A stretch of 53,628 bases of DNA from contig NZ_LVVY01000070.1 of the NCBI RefSeq assembly GCF_001650025.1, positions 1 to 53,628 of the forward strand. Reading direction: 5' to 3'. Positions 8,213 through 14,867 of this stretch are shown in pieces. Within the stretch, counting starts at the first letter, position 1. Every line of letters begins with the position of its first letter. The notes below the pieces were generated by a model, which was not told where the DNA came from, ran no database searches, and saw only the letters and a program-made list of their open reading frames with translations. The translations under genes and the position numbers were made by a program. The stretch comes from Devosia elaeis (GTDB lineage: Bacteria > Pseudomonadota > Alphaproteobacteria > Rhizobiales > Devosiaceae).

Positions 8213-8782
8213 ATGACCAGGATCGTCACCATCCTCACTCCCGGCTTCGCCGACTGGGAAACCGCTTTGCTCAATGCCGGCGCGCGGGAATATTATCGCG
8301 TCGAAACGCGCTTTGCCTCCCCCGATGGCGAAATGGTGACCTCGGCGGGCGGCCTGCAGGTCGTGCCGCATATGTCGGTGGGCGATATCTCGGTCGATGA
8401 TTTCGACGCGCTGCTGGTCAATGGCGGCACGGTCTGGCAGACGCCCGGCGCGCCCGATCTCGGCCCCCTGCTCCGTTCCGCCCAGGCTGCCGGCAAGACG
8501 GTGGGCGGGATCTGCGACGGTGTGTTGGCGCTGGCGCGAGCCGGCCTGCTCGACAATGTGCGCCACACGGCCAATGGGCCGGAAAGCCTCCCCGATACGG
8601 GCTATTCCGGCGGGAATTACTATATCGGCTCTCCCCGCGCCGTGCTCGACCGGCGCATCGTCACAGCCCCCGGAACCGCTCCCGTCAGCTTCATGGGCGC
8701 AGTGCTGGAATCTCTCGGACTGCGCAATGGTGACCTGGATTTCTACCTCGGTCTCTACGCGGCCGAGCATCAGGCCGGCTGA
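8213..8782 (+). CDS. DJ-1/PfpI-family protein
   Basis: The 189-residue protein is a class I glutamine-amidotransferase-like fold of the DJ-1/PfpI superfamily. The nucleophile elbow GGICDGVLALARAGLL places the reactive cysteine at 101, and the conserved acidic residue is Glu16 in DWE. Members act as proteases, glyoxalases, hydratases or redox sensors; I cannot tell which. The start at 8213 follows TGGAGT with good spacing. An HxlR regulator lies 100 bases downstream in the same orientation, with its own ribosome site and a possible operator between. HxlR proteins often sense electrophiles, and DJ-1 proteins often process them. That suggests a shared stress response, which is inference from position. 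Confidence 0.85.
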   Translation: MTRIVTILTPGFADWETALLNAGAREYYRVETRFASPDGEMVTSAGGLQVVPHMSVGDISVDDFDALLVNGGTVWQTPGAPDLGPLLRSAQAAGKTVGGICDGVLALARAGLLDNVRHTANGPESLPDTGYSGGNYYIGSPRAVLDRRIVTAPGTAPVSFMGAVLESLGLRNGDLDFYLGLYAAEHQAG

Positions 8783-8823
8783 GCGTCGCCGCCGCTCAAA
8801 TCGGCTTCTGCGCGACGGGACTG

Positions 8824-8864
8824 GTAACAAGTAGTAACTGTGTCTATATTTGTGCCTGAGTAAC
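8824..8864 (+). promoter_or_regulatory. GTAAC direct repeats, candidate HxlR operator
   Basis: Three copies of GTAAC lie upstream of the HxlR gene at 8824-8828, 8834-8838 and 8860-8864. The first two are exactly 10 bases apart, one helical turn, so a dimeric regulator could contact both on one face. The third is 26 bases from the second and only about 18 bases before the start codon. Autoregulation by the adjacent HxlR protein is a reasonable guess, not a demonstration. Confidence 0.35.
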
Positions 8865-8882
8865 CGACGCAAGGAGGCGCAA

Positions 8883-9299
8883 ATGTCGCTGACCGATACA
8901 TCGCAGCAGGAAAACTGCTCCGCCATGTCCGATGTGCTGAACCGCATCGGCGACAAGTGGAGCGTGATGGTCGTGGGCATGCTGGGCCGCAACGGCACAC
9001 TGCGCTTCAACGAGCTCAAGCGCATGATCAACGGCGTTTCGCAGCGCATGCTGACGCTGACCCTGCGCAATCTCGAGCGCGATGGCCTGGTGACGCGCAC
9101 CATCTATCCGGAAGTGCCGCCGCGCGTGGAATATAGCCTGACGGCCTTGGGCAAGACCCTGCAGGGCCCGATCGCGGCGCTGTGGGACTGGTCGGCCGAG
9201 AACCACCACGCCATCATCGAGGCCCGCGCCGTCTACGATTCCCGCGAAAATGCCGTCGCCGCCGACGAGGGCCGCAAGATCGCCTATGCGCGGGGCTGA
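8883..9299 (+). CDS. HxlR-family transcriptional regulator
   Basis: The 138-residue winged-helix regulator contains the family core: the N-terminal cysteine in QENCSAM, then DVLNRIGDKWSVMVVGMLG, then the recognition segment RFNELKRMINGVSQRMLTLTLRNLERDGLVTR. The wing YPEVPPRVEYSLTALG completes the fold. The N-terminal cysteine is at the position used by several HxlR proteins to sense thiol-reactive compounds. ATG at 8883 is preceded by AAGGAGG with ideal spacing, so I reject the start 11 codons upstream. It follows the DJ-1/PfpI gene and converges on mipZ. Direct GTAAC repeats upstream may be its operator. The effector is unknown. Confidence 0.9.
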   Translation: MSLTDTSQQENCSAMSDVLNRIGDKWSVMVVGMLGRNGTLRFNELKRMINGVSQRMLTLTLRNLERDGLVTRTIYPEVPPRVEYSLTALGKTLQGPIAALWDWSAENHHAIIEARAVYDSRENAVAADEGRKIAYARG

Positions 9300-9317
9300 C
9301 GCCTCGGGATTGCCGGC

Positions 9318-10214
9318 TTAGCTTTCGCCGCGCGCCATATGGGCGAAACGACTGGCTTCACCGGGCTGGCTGGCGAGGACCGCGCGGCGCGCCTCGGTGC
9401 GCTGGTTATCGGGCAGGTTCAAGGCATTGACCAGGGACCTATATTCCTGCCGCGCGCTCATATGCGACATGGAGGGCATGCCACCCAGCAAATCTTCGTC
9501 CAACGGATCGAAGATGGTCATGCCGGAGGCGAAGAGCGAGCGGAAAATGACGCGCTCGGCAATACCGTCGGCCACCCGGCAACCCAGGCGCGTGGCAATG
9601 CGCTCCAGCATGGTCTGCACCTGACGCATATTGCGCGAGGACAGCATGGAGATGCGGTTGCGCACCAGGATCCAGTCGATATTCCGGCCGTCCACGGCCA
9701 GCCGCTCGGAGCGGGCGCGCTGCACCAGGCGGGCATAATGGCTGAGATCGCGGGGCTCTCCGGTCACCGGATCGACCTGCGCCATGACGCTGAGATCGAT
9801 GAGGCTGTCATTGACCGGCGTGACCAGCGTATCGGCGAGCGAATGGGCTAAGCGACTGAGATTGGTATCGAAACCCGGAGTGTCGATGACGATGAAATCG
9901 GCCTGGGCCTCGACCTCGCCAATGGCCTGGCGGAACAGGTCGAACTCGATGCGATGGTTTTCCTTGACCGAATCTCCGCGCGCCAGCGGCAGGTGGAAAT
10001 GGGTGGTATGCGGCACGCTGACCCCGTGCGACCGCGCCCAGTCGCGGCGGTTGCGCATATAATGAGTGAGCGTCTGCTGGCGGCTATCCGCGTCGATCGA
10101 AGCGACCTTATGGCCTTGATATAAAAGGAAAATGGCCAGATGGAAGGCCGTGGTCGACTTGCCCGAGCCACCCTTCTCATTGCCAACAACGATGACATGC
10201 GCGCCTTGCCGCAA
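9318..10214 (-). CDS. mipZ: Division-plane positioning ATPase MipZ
   Basis: The 298-residue ParA-type ATPase is a good match to MipZ, which forms a gradient from the ParB-bound poles and keeps FtsZ away from them. The deviant Walker A is KGGSGKST (14-21), the Walker A' aspartate is in SIDADSRQQTL, and Walker B is FIVIDTPGFD. The later segments NDSLIDLSVMAQVDP and RNRISMLSSRNMRQV are characteristic of MipZ and not of ordinary ParA. The only usable start is TTG at 10214, preceded by GGGGAA. An in-frame stop at 10230-10232 excludes longer forms. It shares an upstream region with the small DUF1127-like gene on the other strand. Confidence 0.93.
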   Translation of the reverse strand: MRQGAHVIVVGNEKGGSGKSTTAFHLAIFLLYQGHKVASIDADSRQQTLTHYMRNRRDWARSHGVSVPHTTHFHLPLARGDSVKENHRIEFDLFRQAIGEVEAQADFIVIDTPGFDTNLSRLAHSLADTLVTPVNDSLIDLSVMAQVDPVTGEPRDLSHYARLVQRARSERLAVDGRNIDWILVRNRISMLSSRNMRQVQTMLERIATRLGCRVADGIAERVIFRSLFASGMTIFDPLDEDLLGGMPSMSHMSARQEYRSLVNALNLPDNQRTEARRAVLASQPGEASRFAHMARGES

Positions 10215-10433
10215 CGTCGATTCCCCAAATCAGTTGGGCGGAGTTTGTTGGTTCGGGTGCTCTGGCACAAGGGAAATCTGGGTGGTTGCCCTGCCGGGAG
10301 AGGGATTGCGACGCTTTGGTGAATTTGCCATGCGCGCGGCGCATGTTGCGCGTGACCAATCGGGCATGGAGCGCCGGGGCCAAGGCGTTCATACTGACAA
10401 GTGTGCTGCAATGGCAACAAGGGAGACAGGCCC

Positions 10434-10586
10434 ATGTTCGTGCGTGCCGTCTGGCGCCTCAGGCGCCTGGTCGACATCCGGCAGACCTTGCGGGAAATGG
10501 ACGTCCCCGCGACGCGAGATGCCGACTTTCTGGGGATTTCCGGCCCCGACTTTTCCAAGATGACCCGGTCGCTATTCGACCGCTGA
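10434..10586 (+). CDS. DUF1127-like small protein
   Basis: A 50-residue basic protein starts at ATG 10434 after GGGAG with eight-base spacing. It begins MFVRAVWRLRRLVDIR. The C-terminal part TRDADFLGISGPDFSKM aligns without gaps to NRQLNDLGIARTDISRV of the DUF1127 protein encoded at 10789, so I call it a divergent member of that family. Known DUF1127 proteins in alphaproteobacteria bind RNA or affect phosphate and carbon regulation. Whether this divergent one does is unknown. A perfect 12-base-pair hairpin follows 27 bases after the stop. The gene is divergent from mipZ. Confidence 0.6.
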   Translation: MFVRAVWRLRRLVDIRQTLREMDVPATRDADFLGISGPDFSKMTRSLFDR

Positions 10587-10613
10587 CATCTTTACCATTT
10601 CCTAACCACGAGC

Positions 10614-10645
10614 AATGGCCGCCGGCTCGCCCTCCGGCGGCCATT
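10614..10645 (+). terminator. Hairpin terminator after the DUF1127-like gene
   Basis: A perfect 12-base-pair stem, AATGGCCGCCGG with its complement, encloses an eight-base loop and is followed by only a short T run (ATTTCT). It lies directly after the small gene ending at 10586. It can act as a weak intrinsic terminator or as a stabilising 3' hairpin. Confidence 0.6.
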
Positions 10646-10788
10646 TCTCCGCCCCAAGCCTGAATGCACAATGAACAGGCATGGCGAGCATCTTGCACAA
10701 AATGCATAGCTTCTTTGCCTAATCTCCATCTGCTCAATCGAGATCGATGCTCCTATCTTCCAGCTCGTAAGCGAAAGGAGATTTTCCG

Positions 10789-10938
10789 ATGGACATCCGT
10801 AAGACTTTCAAGAAGTGGGCTGCCTACCAACAGACCGTCCGTGAGCTCGCCGCTCTCGACAATCGTCAGCTCAACGACCTGGGCATTGCGCGTACTGATA
10901 TCAGCCGCGTTGCTCGCGACCATGCCAACTCGCTCTAA
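10789..10938 (+). CDS. DUF1127 domain small protein
   Basis: A 49-residue protein begins MDIRKTFKKWAAYQQ and carries the DUF1127 signature RELAALDNRQLNDLGIARTD, ending in ISRVARDHANSL. ATG at 10789 is preceded by AAAGGAG at good spacing, and a strong terminator follows 27 bases after the stop, so this is a self-contained monocistronic unit. Arginine-rich DUF1127 proteins are widespread in alphaproteobacteria, usually in several copies. Those studied act as small RNA-associated regulators of nutrient responses. The role of this copy cannot be inferred. The divergent relative at 10434 lies 202 bases upstream. Confidence 0.85.
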   Translation: MDIRKTFKKWAAYQQTVRELAALDNRQLNDLGIARTDISRVARDHANSL

Positions 10939-10965
10939 GCTCGTCGGCACCAATATTACGATCCG

Positions 10966-11005
10966 AACGCCCGCCTCTTTCTAAGACGCGGGCGTTTTCT
11001 TTTTT
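10966..11005 (+). terminator. Rho-independent terminator after DUF1127 gene
   Basis: A perfect nine-base-pair stem, AACGCCCGC with GCGGGCGTT (10966-10974 and 10988-10996), has a 13-base loop and is followed by TTTTCTTTTT. This is the clearest intrinsic terminator in the window. Confidence 0.9.
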
Positions 11006-11141
11006 CTACTTGCCTCGCGGCGGCCGATGCCGCCTTTCGCATATCGTCGCATTTCCCACCATATCGTCAGCAGACTGTTGCCGCCGACACTGACGCCGAG
11101 AGTGATTGCGCGCAACAGCGCCGCTTGGTATCTCGCTGGCC

Positions 11142-12524
11142 ATGTCAAACTCTCTCATTCACATTATCGGGGGCGGCCTCGCCGGCTCCGAAGCCGCATG
11201 GCAAGCCGCCGAAGCCGGGGTCGATGTCGTCCTGCACGAGATGCGCGGCGTCAAAGGCACCGATGCCCACCAGACCGATGCCTTCGCCGAACTGGTCTGC
11301 TCCAATTCCTTCCGCTCGGACGACCACGAGCAGAACGCAGTGGGCCTGCTGCACGAGGAAATGCGGCGCTGCAATTCGCTGATCATGCGGGCGGCCGACC
11401 AGCACAAGCTGCCGGCGGGCGGCGCGCTGGCGGTGGACCGGCACGGTTTTTCGGCCGCGGTGACCGAGGCGATCTCCAACCATCCCAGGATCACCATCCG
11501 GCGCGAGGAAGTGGCGGTCTGGCCGCCGGCGGACTGGCAGCATGTCATCATCGCCACCGGGCCACTGACCTCCCCTGCTCTGGCCGATGCCGTGCTGGAA
11601 AAGACCGGCGAGGACTCGCTGGCCTTTTTCGACGCCATCGCGCCGATCATCCATTACGACAGCATCGACCACGACATCGCCTGGAAGCAGTCGCGCTATG
11701 ACAAGGCCGGCCCCGGCGGCACCGGCGCCGATTACCTCAACCTGCCGATGGACCGCGATCAATATTACGCCTTTGTCGAGGCCTTGAAGACCGCGCCGCT
11801 GCACGAATTCAAGGACTGGGAAAAGGTACCCTATTTCGACGGCTGCCTGCCCATCGAGGTCATGGCCGAGCGCGGACCGGAAACGCTGCGCCACGGGCCG
11901 ATGAAGCCGGTCGGCCTGACCAATCCGCGCAACCCGACCGTAAAACCCTATGCCATCGTGCAATTGCGCCAGGACAATGCCCTGGGCACGCTGTGGAACA
12001 TGGTCGGCTTCCAGACCAAGATGCGTTACGGCATCCAGACCGATATCTTCCGCATGATCCCGGGACTGGAAAATGCCCAATTCGCCCGGCTGGGTGGATT
12101 GCACCGAAACACATTCATCAATTCGCCCAAGGTTTTGTCGCCCGATCTTAAGCTGAAAGCTGACCCGCGCATCCGCTTCGCCGGCCAGGTGACGGGCGTG
12201 GAAGGCTATGTCGAAAGCGCCGCCGTGGGCCTGATCACCGGCCGCATGAGCGCGGCCGAAGCCAAGGGCGGCAGCCTGGCCATTCCGCCGGCGACCACGG
12301 CGCTCGGCGCGCTGATCGGACATATTACCGGCGGCCATATCGAAGCCGAAAGCTATAGCGGCGCCCGCAGCTTCCAGCCGATGAACGTCAATTTCGGCCT
12401 GTTCCCCGAAGTGACGATCACCAAGCCGGAAGGGGTGACCCGCTGGCGCGGCCCGGAAAAGACCATCGCCAAGCGGCGGGCCATCACCAGCCGGGCGCTG
12501 AACGACCTCAAGGCCTGGGCATGA
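11142..12524 (+). CDS. trmFO: TrmFO, folate-dependent tRNA uracil-54 methyltransferase
   Basis: The 460-residue flavoprotein makes 5-methyluridine at position 54 of tRNA using methylenetetrahydrofolate and FAD. The dinucleotide-binding motif [11 protein letters not shown] is at 10-20. The family block that follows includes [14 protein letters not shown] and the methyl-transfer region with [13 protein letters not shown]. The C-terminal FAD contact is [17 protein letters not shown]. Length and order match the family throughout. ATG at 11142 gives [12 protein letters not shown]; an earlier in-frame start would add 12 poorly supported residues. The stop overlaps the thioesterase start by four bases, so the two are coupled. 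Confidence 0.96.
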   Translation: MSNSLIHIIGGGLAGSEAAWQAAEAGVDVVLHEMRGVKGTDAHQTDAFAELVCSNSFRSDDHEQNAVGLLHEEMRRCNSLIMRAADQHKLPAGGALAVDRHGFSAAVTEAISNHPRITIRREEVAVWPPADWQHVIIATGPLTSPALADAVLEKTGEDSLAFFDAIAPIIHYDSIDHDIAWKQSRYDKAGPGGTGADYLNLPMDRDQYYAFVEALKTAPLHEFKDWEKVPYFDGCLPIEVMAERGPETLRHGPMKPVGLTNPRNPTVKPYAIVQLRQDNALGTLWNMVGFQTKMRYGIQTDIFRMIPGLENAQFARLGGLHRNTFINSPKVLSPDLKLKADPRIRFAGQVTGVEGYVESAAVGLITGRMSAAEAKGGSLAIPPATTALGALIGHITGGHIEAESYSGARSFQPMNVNFGLFPEVTITKPEGVTRWRGPEKTIAKRRAITSRALNDLKAWA

Positions 12525-12964
12525 ACGAAGCGGCGCTGGCGGCCTTCCTGCATGACCATATCCCGCTCTCACGGGCCATGGACGTGTCGGTAATGCGCGC
12601 CAGTGCCGAACAGGTGGTGCTGGAAGCCCCGCTGCCGCCCAATATCAATGTGCATGGCACCATGTTCGGCGGCAGCGTTTCGACGCTCGGATTGCTGGCG
12701 GCCTGGTCGGTGCTGCATCTGCGGCTGGAGGCGGAGGGGATCGCCAACCAATTGGTGATCCATAAGACCGAGGTGGATTATCTGCTGCCGGTCAAAGGCC
12801 GTGTGCGCGCGGTCGCGGGTCTCGATGGGGCCGATTGGGAGAGTTTTCGCCATATGCTGGAGCGGCGCGGCAAGGCCCGGCTGAGCGTAATGGCCGAATT
12901 GCTGTTCGAGGGCGCGGTGGCGGCGCGGCTGAAGGGCGAATTCGTGGCGTTGGTGGAGCGCTAA
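12521..12964 (+). CDS. YiiD C-terminal-type putative thioesterase
   Basis: The 147-residue hotdog-fold protein resembles the C-terminal thioesterase domain of YiiD. The core helix segment [22 protein letters not shown] and the strand [15 protein letters not shown] are typical. Such proteins hydrolyse acyl-CoA or acyl-ACP, but the substrate here is unknown. Its ATG overlaps the trmFO stop (ATGA at 12521-12524), so translation is probably coupled although no functional link to tRNA modification is known. The gene is followed by a repeat-filled region without a clear terminator. Confidence 0.82.
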   Translation: MNEAALAAFLHDHIPLSRAMDVSVMRASAEQVVLEAPLPPNINVHGTMFGGSVSTLGLLAAWSVLHLRLEAEGIANQLVIHKTEVDYLLPVKGRVRAVAGLDGADWESFRHMLERRGKARLSVMAELLFEGAVAARLKGEFVALVER

Positions 12965-13512
12965 GCGCATTTGCCCGTCTGCGCGATGTCATCCCCCCAA
13001 GGGGCGGGACTATCGCATATGGGCAAATGTCTCGTGCCTGCCGGCACCCCCTCCCATCCCCGTCAAGGGGGAGGTGCCGCATCCAGTGTGGCAGTATTTG
13101 TGTCTCATACACCGGCCGGGCACCCTCCCCCGCGAAAGCGGGGACCTCCGTTAGCAAACAGAGGTTCCCGCTTTCGCGGGAATGACCCGGTGGGTGGAAG
13201 GCGTTCGCCTGTGCCGGGCCGGGGTCGCGACACGCTTCACGGCATCGGCCTCAACCCGGTGAACGCCCTCGGGTCAAGCCCGAGGGTGACGAGCGGTGGG
13301 TGAGGGAATGGCGGTGGGTGCGGGAAAGATCGTGGGCATCTTATGCTGTATCCTGTTTTGCAGAGCGATCCCGCCTCACCACCAGTCGTCACCCTCGGGC
13401 TTGACCCGAGGGTTCTTCCTTGTCGAACTCCTCCCACACCGAGCCGCCCCTCAGGCCCGGCCCGAGGGTAAGAAGAGGTGGGTTAGGTCCGCGATGTAGA
13501 GCGGTTGGCCGC
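12965..13512. repeat. Gene-free block of palindromic repeats (families C, B, A, A)
   Basis: No coding potential is visible here. The block is built from repeats seen elsewhere in the window. A family C unit at about 13031-13120 contains AAGGGGGAGGTGCCGCATCC and matches 20712-20807. A family B inverted pair at 13126-13184 has arms containing GCGAAAGCGGGG and TTCCCGCTTTCGCGGGAA. Two family A palindromes of opposite polarity lie at 13266-13286 and 13392-13412 (CCCTCGGG, five-base loop, CCCGAGGG). The convergent genes on either side may use these hairpins as terminators. The families are named here for convenience and are not database names. Confidence 0.85.
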
Positions 13513-14355
13513 CTATCGGTTTCGCCAGGTCCACCAGGTCAGGCGGGCGATCTTGCGCCAGTCGGCTTCGTCCTGTGGCGGGGCGAAGGGGGCGGTGGCG
13601 CGCTGGTTCCAGGCCTGGAGCTGTTGCTCGAGCACGGCAATGGCGGCGAAGGCGGGGCGCAGGCGGGCGGGCAGCGCGGCGATGGCGGGACGGGCCTTTT
13701 GCAGATGGGCTTCGGCCAGTTCGGCAATCTGGCTCAGGGCCGCATGCAGGCCCTCGCTGTCCCGGGCGCGGAACAATTCGGTTTCGCGCACGCCATTGGC
13801 CTCGAGGATGCTCCAGGGCAGCATGATGCGCCCCTGGGACGAGACATGGCCGAGGGCGCGCAGATGACCGATCATGGCCTGGGCCACGCCGAGATGGCCG
13901 GCGGCATCCCCCTGCTCTACCGGCTCACCCTGATTGAGGATCATGGCGGCAAGCTGGAACAGGGTCGAGGCGGTTTCCCCCGCATAGCCCTCGAAGGTTT
14001 CGAGGTCCGGCATGGGATCGTCGTAGAGATCGAAGCGGCGGGCGCCGATCAACCTTTGCAGCGTCCCGACCGGCAGGCCGTATTGGGCGATGGTCTGCAA
14101 CAGCGCATCGGCCAGGGGGTTCTGCCGGACCTCGCCATGGCCGGAGCCCGTCAGCGCGTCGTTCCACCATTGCAGACGGATTTCGCCGGGCTGCGGGCCG
14201 GAAACGCGCGCGCGGATGGCGGCGACGTCGGCGTTGAAGGCCAGCAAGGCCGTGATGTGGGGCCGGGATTCGGCGGGCAGGACGAGCGTTGCGAGATAGC
14301 GGTCGCGATCCTGCTCGCGCAGAGCCTGGGCGGCGAAGTCGTAGCTCCCGGGCAT
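13513..14355 (-). CDS. Squalene/phytoene synthase-like protein (NDUFAF6-like)
   Basis: The 280-residue all-alpha protein belongs to the squalene/phytoene synthase superfamily. Its conserved features match the NDUFAF6-like branch more than catalytic prenyl synthases: FNADVAAIRARV replaces the first aspartate-rich DxxxD motif, while the DDPMPDLETFEGYAGETAS segment and LRALGHVSSQGRIMLPWSILE are retained. NDUFAF6 is an assembly factor of mitochondrial complex I. The bacterial relatives have no settled function. The ATG shares one base with the stop of the Mth938-like gene (TGATG), so the two are coupled, and the human homologue of that partner, NDUFAF3, is also a complex I assembly factor. Classical carotenoid or hopanoid synthesis is less likely because no other such gene is nearby. 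Confidence 0.78.
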   Translation of the reverse strand: MPGSYDFAAQALREQDRDRYLATLVLPAESRPHITALLAFNADVAAIRARVSGPQPGEIRLQWWNDALTGSGHGEVRQNPLADALLQTIAQYGLPVGTLQRLIGARRFDLYDDPMPDLETFEGYAGETASTLFQLAAMILNQGEPVEQGDAAGHLGVAQAMIGHLRALGHVSSQGRIMLPWSILEANGVRETELFRARDSEGLHAALSQIAELAEAHLQKARPAIAALPARLRPAFAAIAVLEQQLQAWNQRATAPFAPPQDEADWRKIARLTWWTWRNR

Positions 14356-14762
14356 CAGCGCGCCTTTTCGACCGCGATAAGCGCGGCGGCCACGGCGCGG
14401 TCTTCGGCGAGCAGGACATTATAGGTGCGAATGGCGCCACCGGTCTGGGTGGCTTCGACGATGATGCCGCGCTCACGGAAGGCGGCGCGGATATTTGGGT
14501 CGATGGCGACGATATCGGCGCCGAGACCGATCAGCAGCACATCGACAGGCTCGGCCAGGTCGAGAACCGGCTGCAGGCTGGCCAGGGTGAGGCCGGCGCT
14601 ATCCGTCACCTCCCAGGCCTGCATGCGGCCGGGCAGGCAGAGCAACGAGCCCTTGTGCGAGAGGTCCGCGAAACGGAACCCGCCATTGCCATAGGCGTCG
14701 ATGCCCACCTGTTGGGGGAAATGGCGGAAGGAAGAGCTCAAATCGTTCTGGGGTTCGGCCAC
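14355..14762 (-). CDS. Mth938-domain protein (NDUFAF3-like)
   Basis: The 135-residue protein is of the Mth938/DUF498 family. The core is seen in IDAYGNGGFRFADLSHKGSLL, DVLLIGLGADIVAIDP and the C-terminal VEATQTGGAIRTYNVLLAEDR. Its human relative NDUFAF3 helps assemble the Q-module of complex I. I chose GTG at 14762. An earlier TTG at 14780 lies inside a palindromic repeat that ends at 14768, and the best Shine-Dalgarno-like sequence, GGGAA, is itself part of that repeat. The gene follows secDF by 105 bases and overlaps the NDUFAF6-like gene by one base. Cytoplasmic; no signal peptide. Confidence 0.85.
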   Translation of the reverse strand: MAEPQNDLSSSFRHFPQQVGIDAYGNGGFRFADLSHKGSLLCLPGRMQAWEVTDSAGLTLASLQPVLDLAEPVDVLLIGLGADIVAIDPNIRAAFRERGIIVEATQTGGAIRTYNVLLAEDRAVAAALIAVEKAR

Positions 14763-14767
14763 GGCGT

Positions 14768-14841
14768 CATTCCCGCGCAAGCGGGAACCTCCGTTTCGGG
14801 ATCGTCAATTGCAAACAGGGGTTCCCGCTTGCGCGGGAATG
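14768..14841. repeat. Family B inverted repeat pair
   Basis: Two arms, CATTCCCGCGCAAGCGGGAA and its near-reverse complement at the other end, flank a short unique centre, and each arm is itself a palindrome. The same structure, with slightly different bases, occurs at 13126-13184. It fills most of the gap between secDF and the Mth938-like gene and reaches within six bases of the chosen GTG start. It may act as an mRNA processing or stability element within the secDF operon. Confidence 0.85.
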
Positions 14842-14867
14842 GCCCGGTGAATGTTGCATCTCCTGCC

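Noticed and set aside
13126..13184. Repeat units as a possible CRISPR array
   Set aside because: There are only two arms in inverted orientation, no regular spacers and no cas genes.
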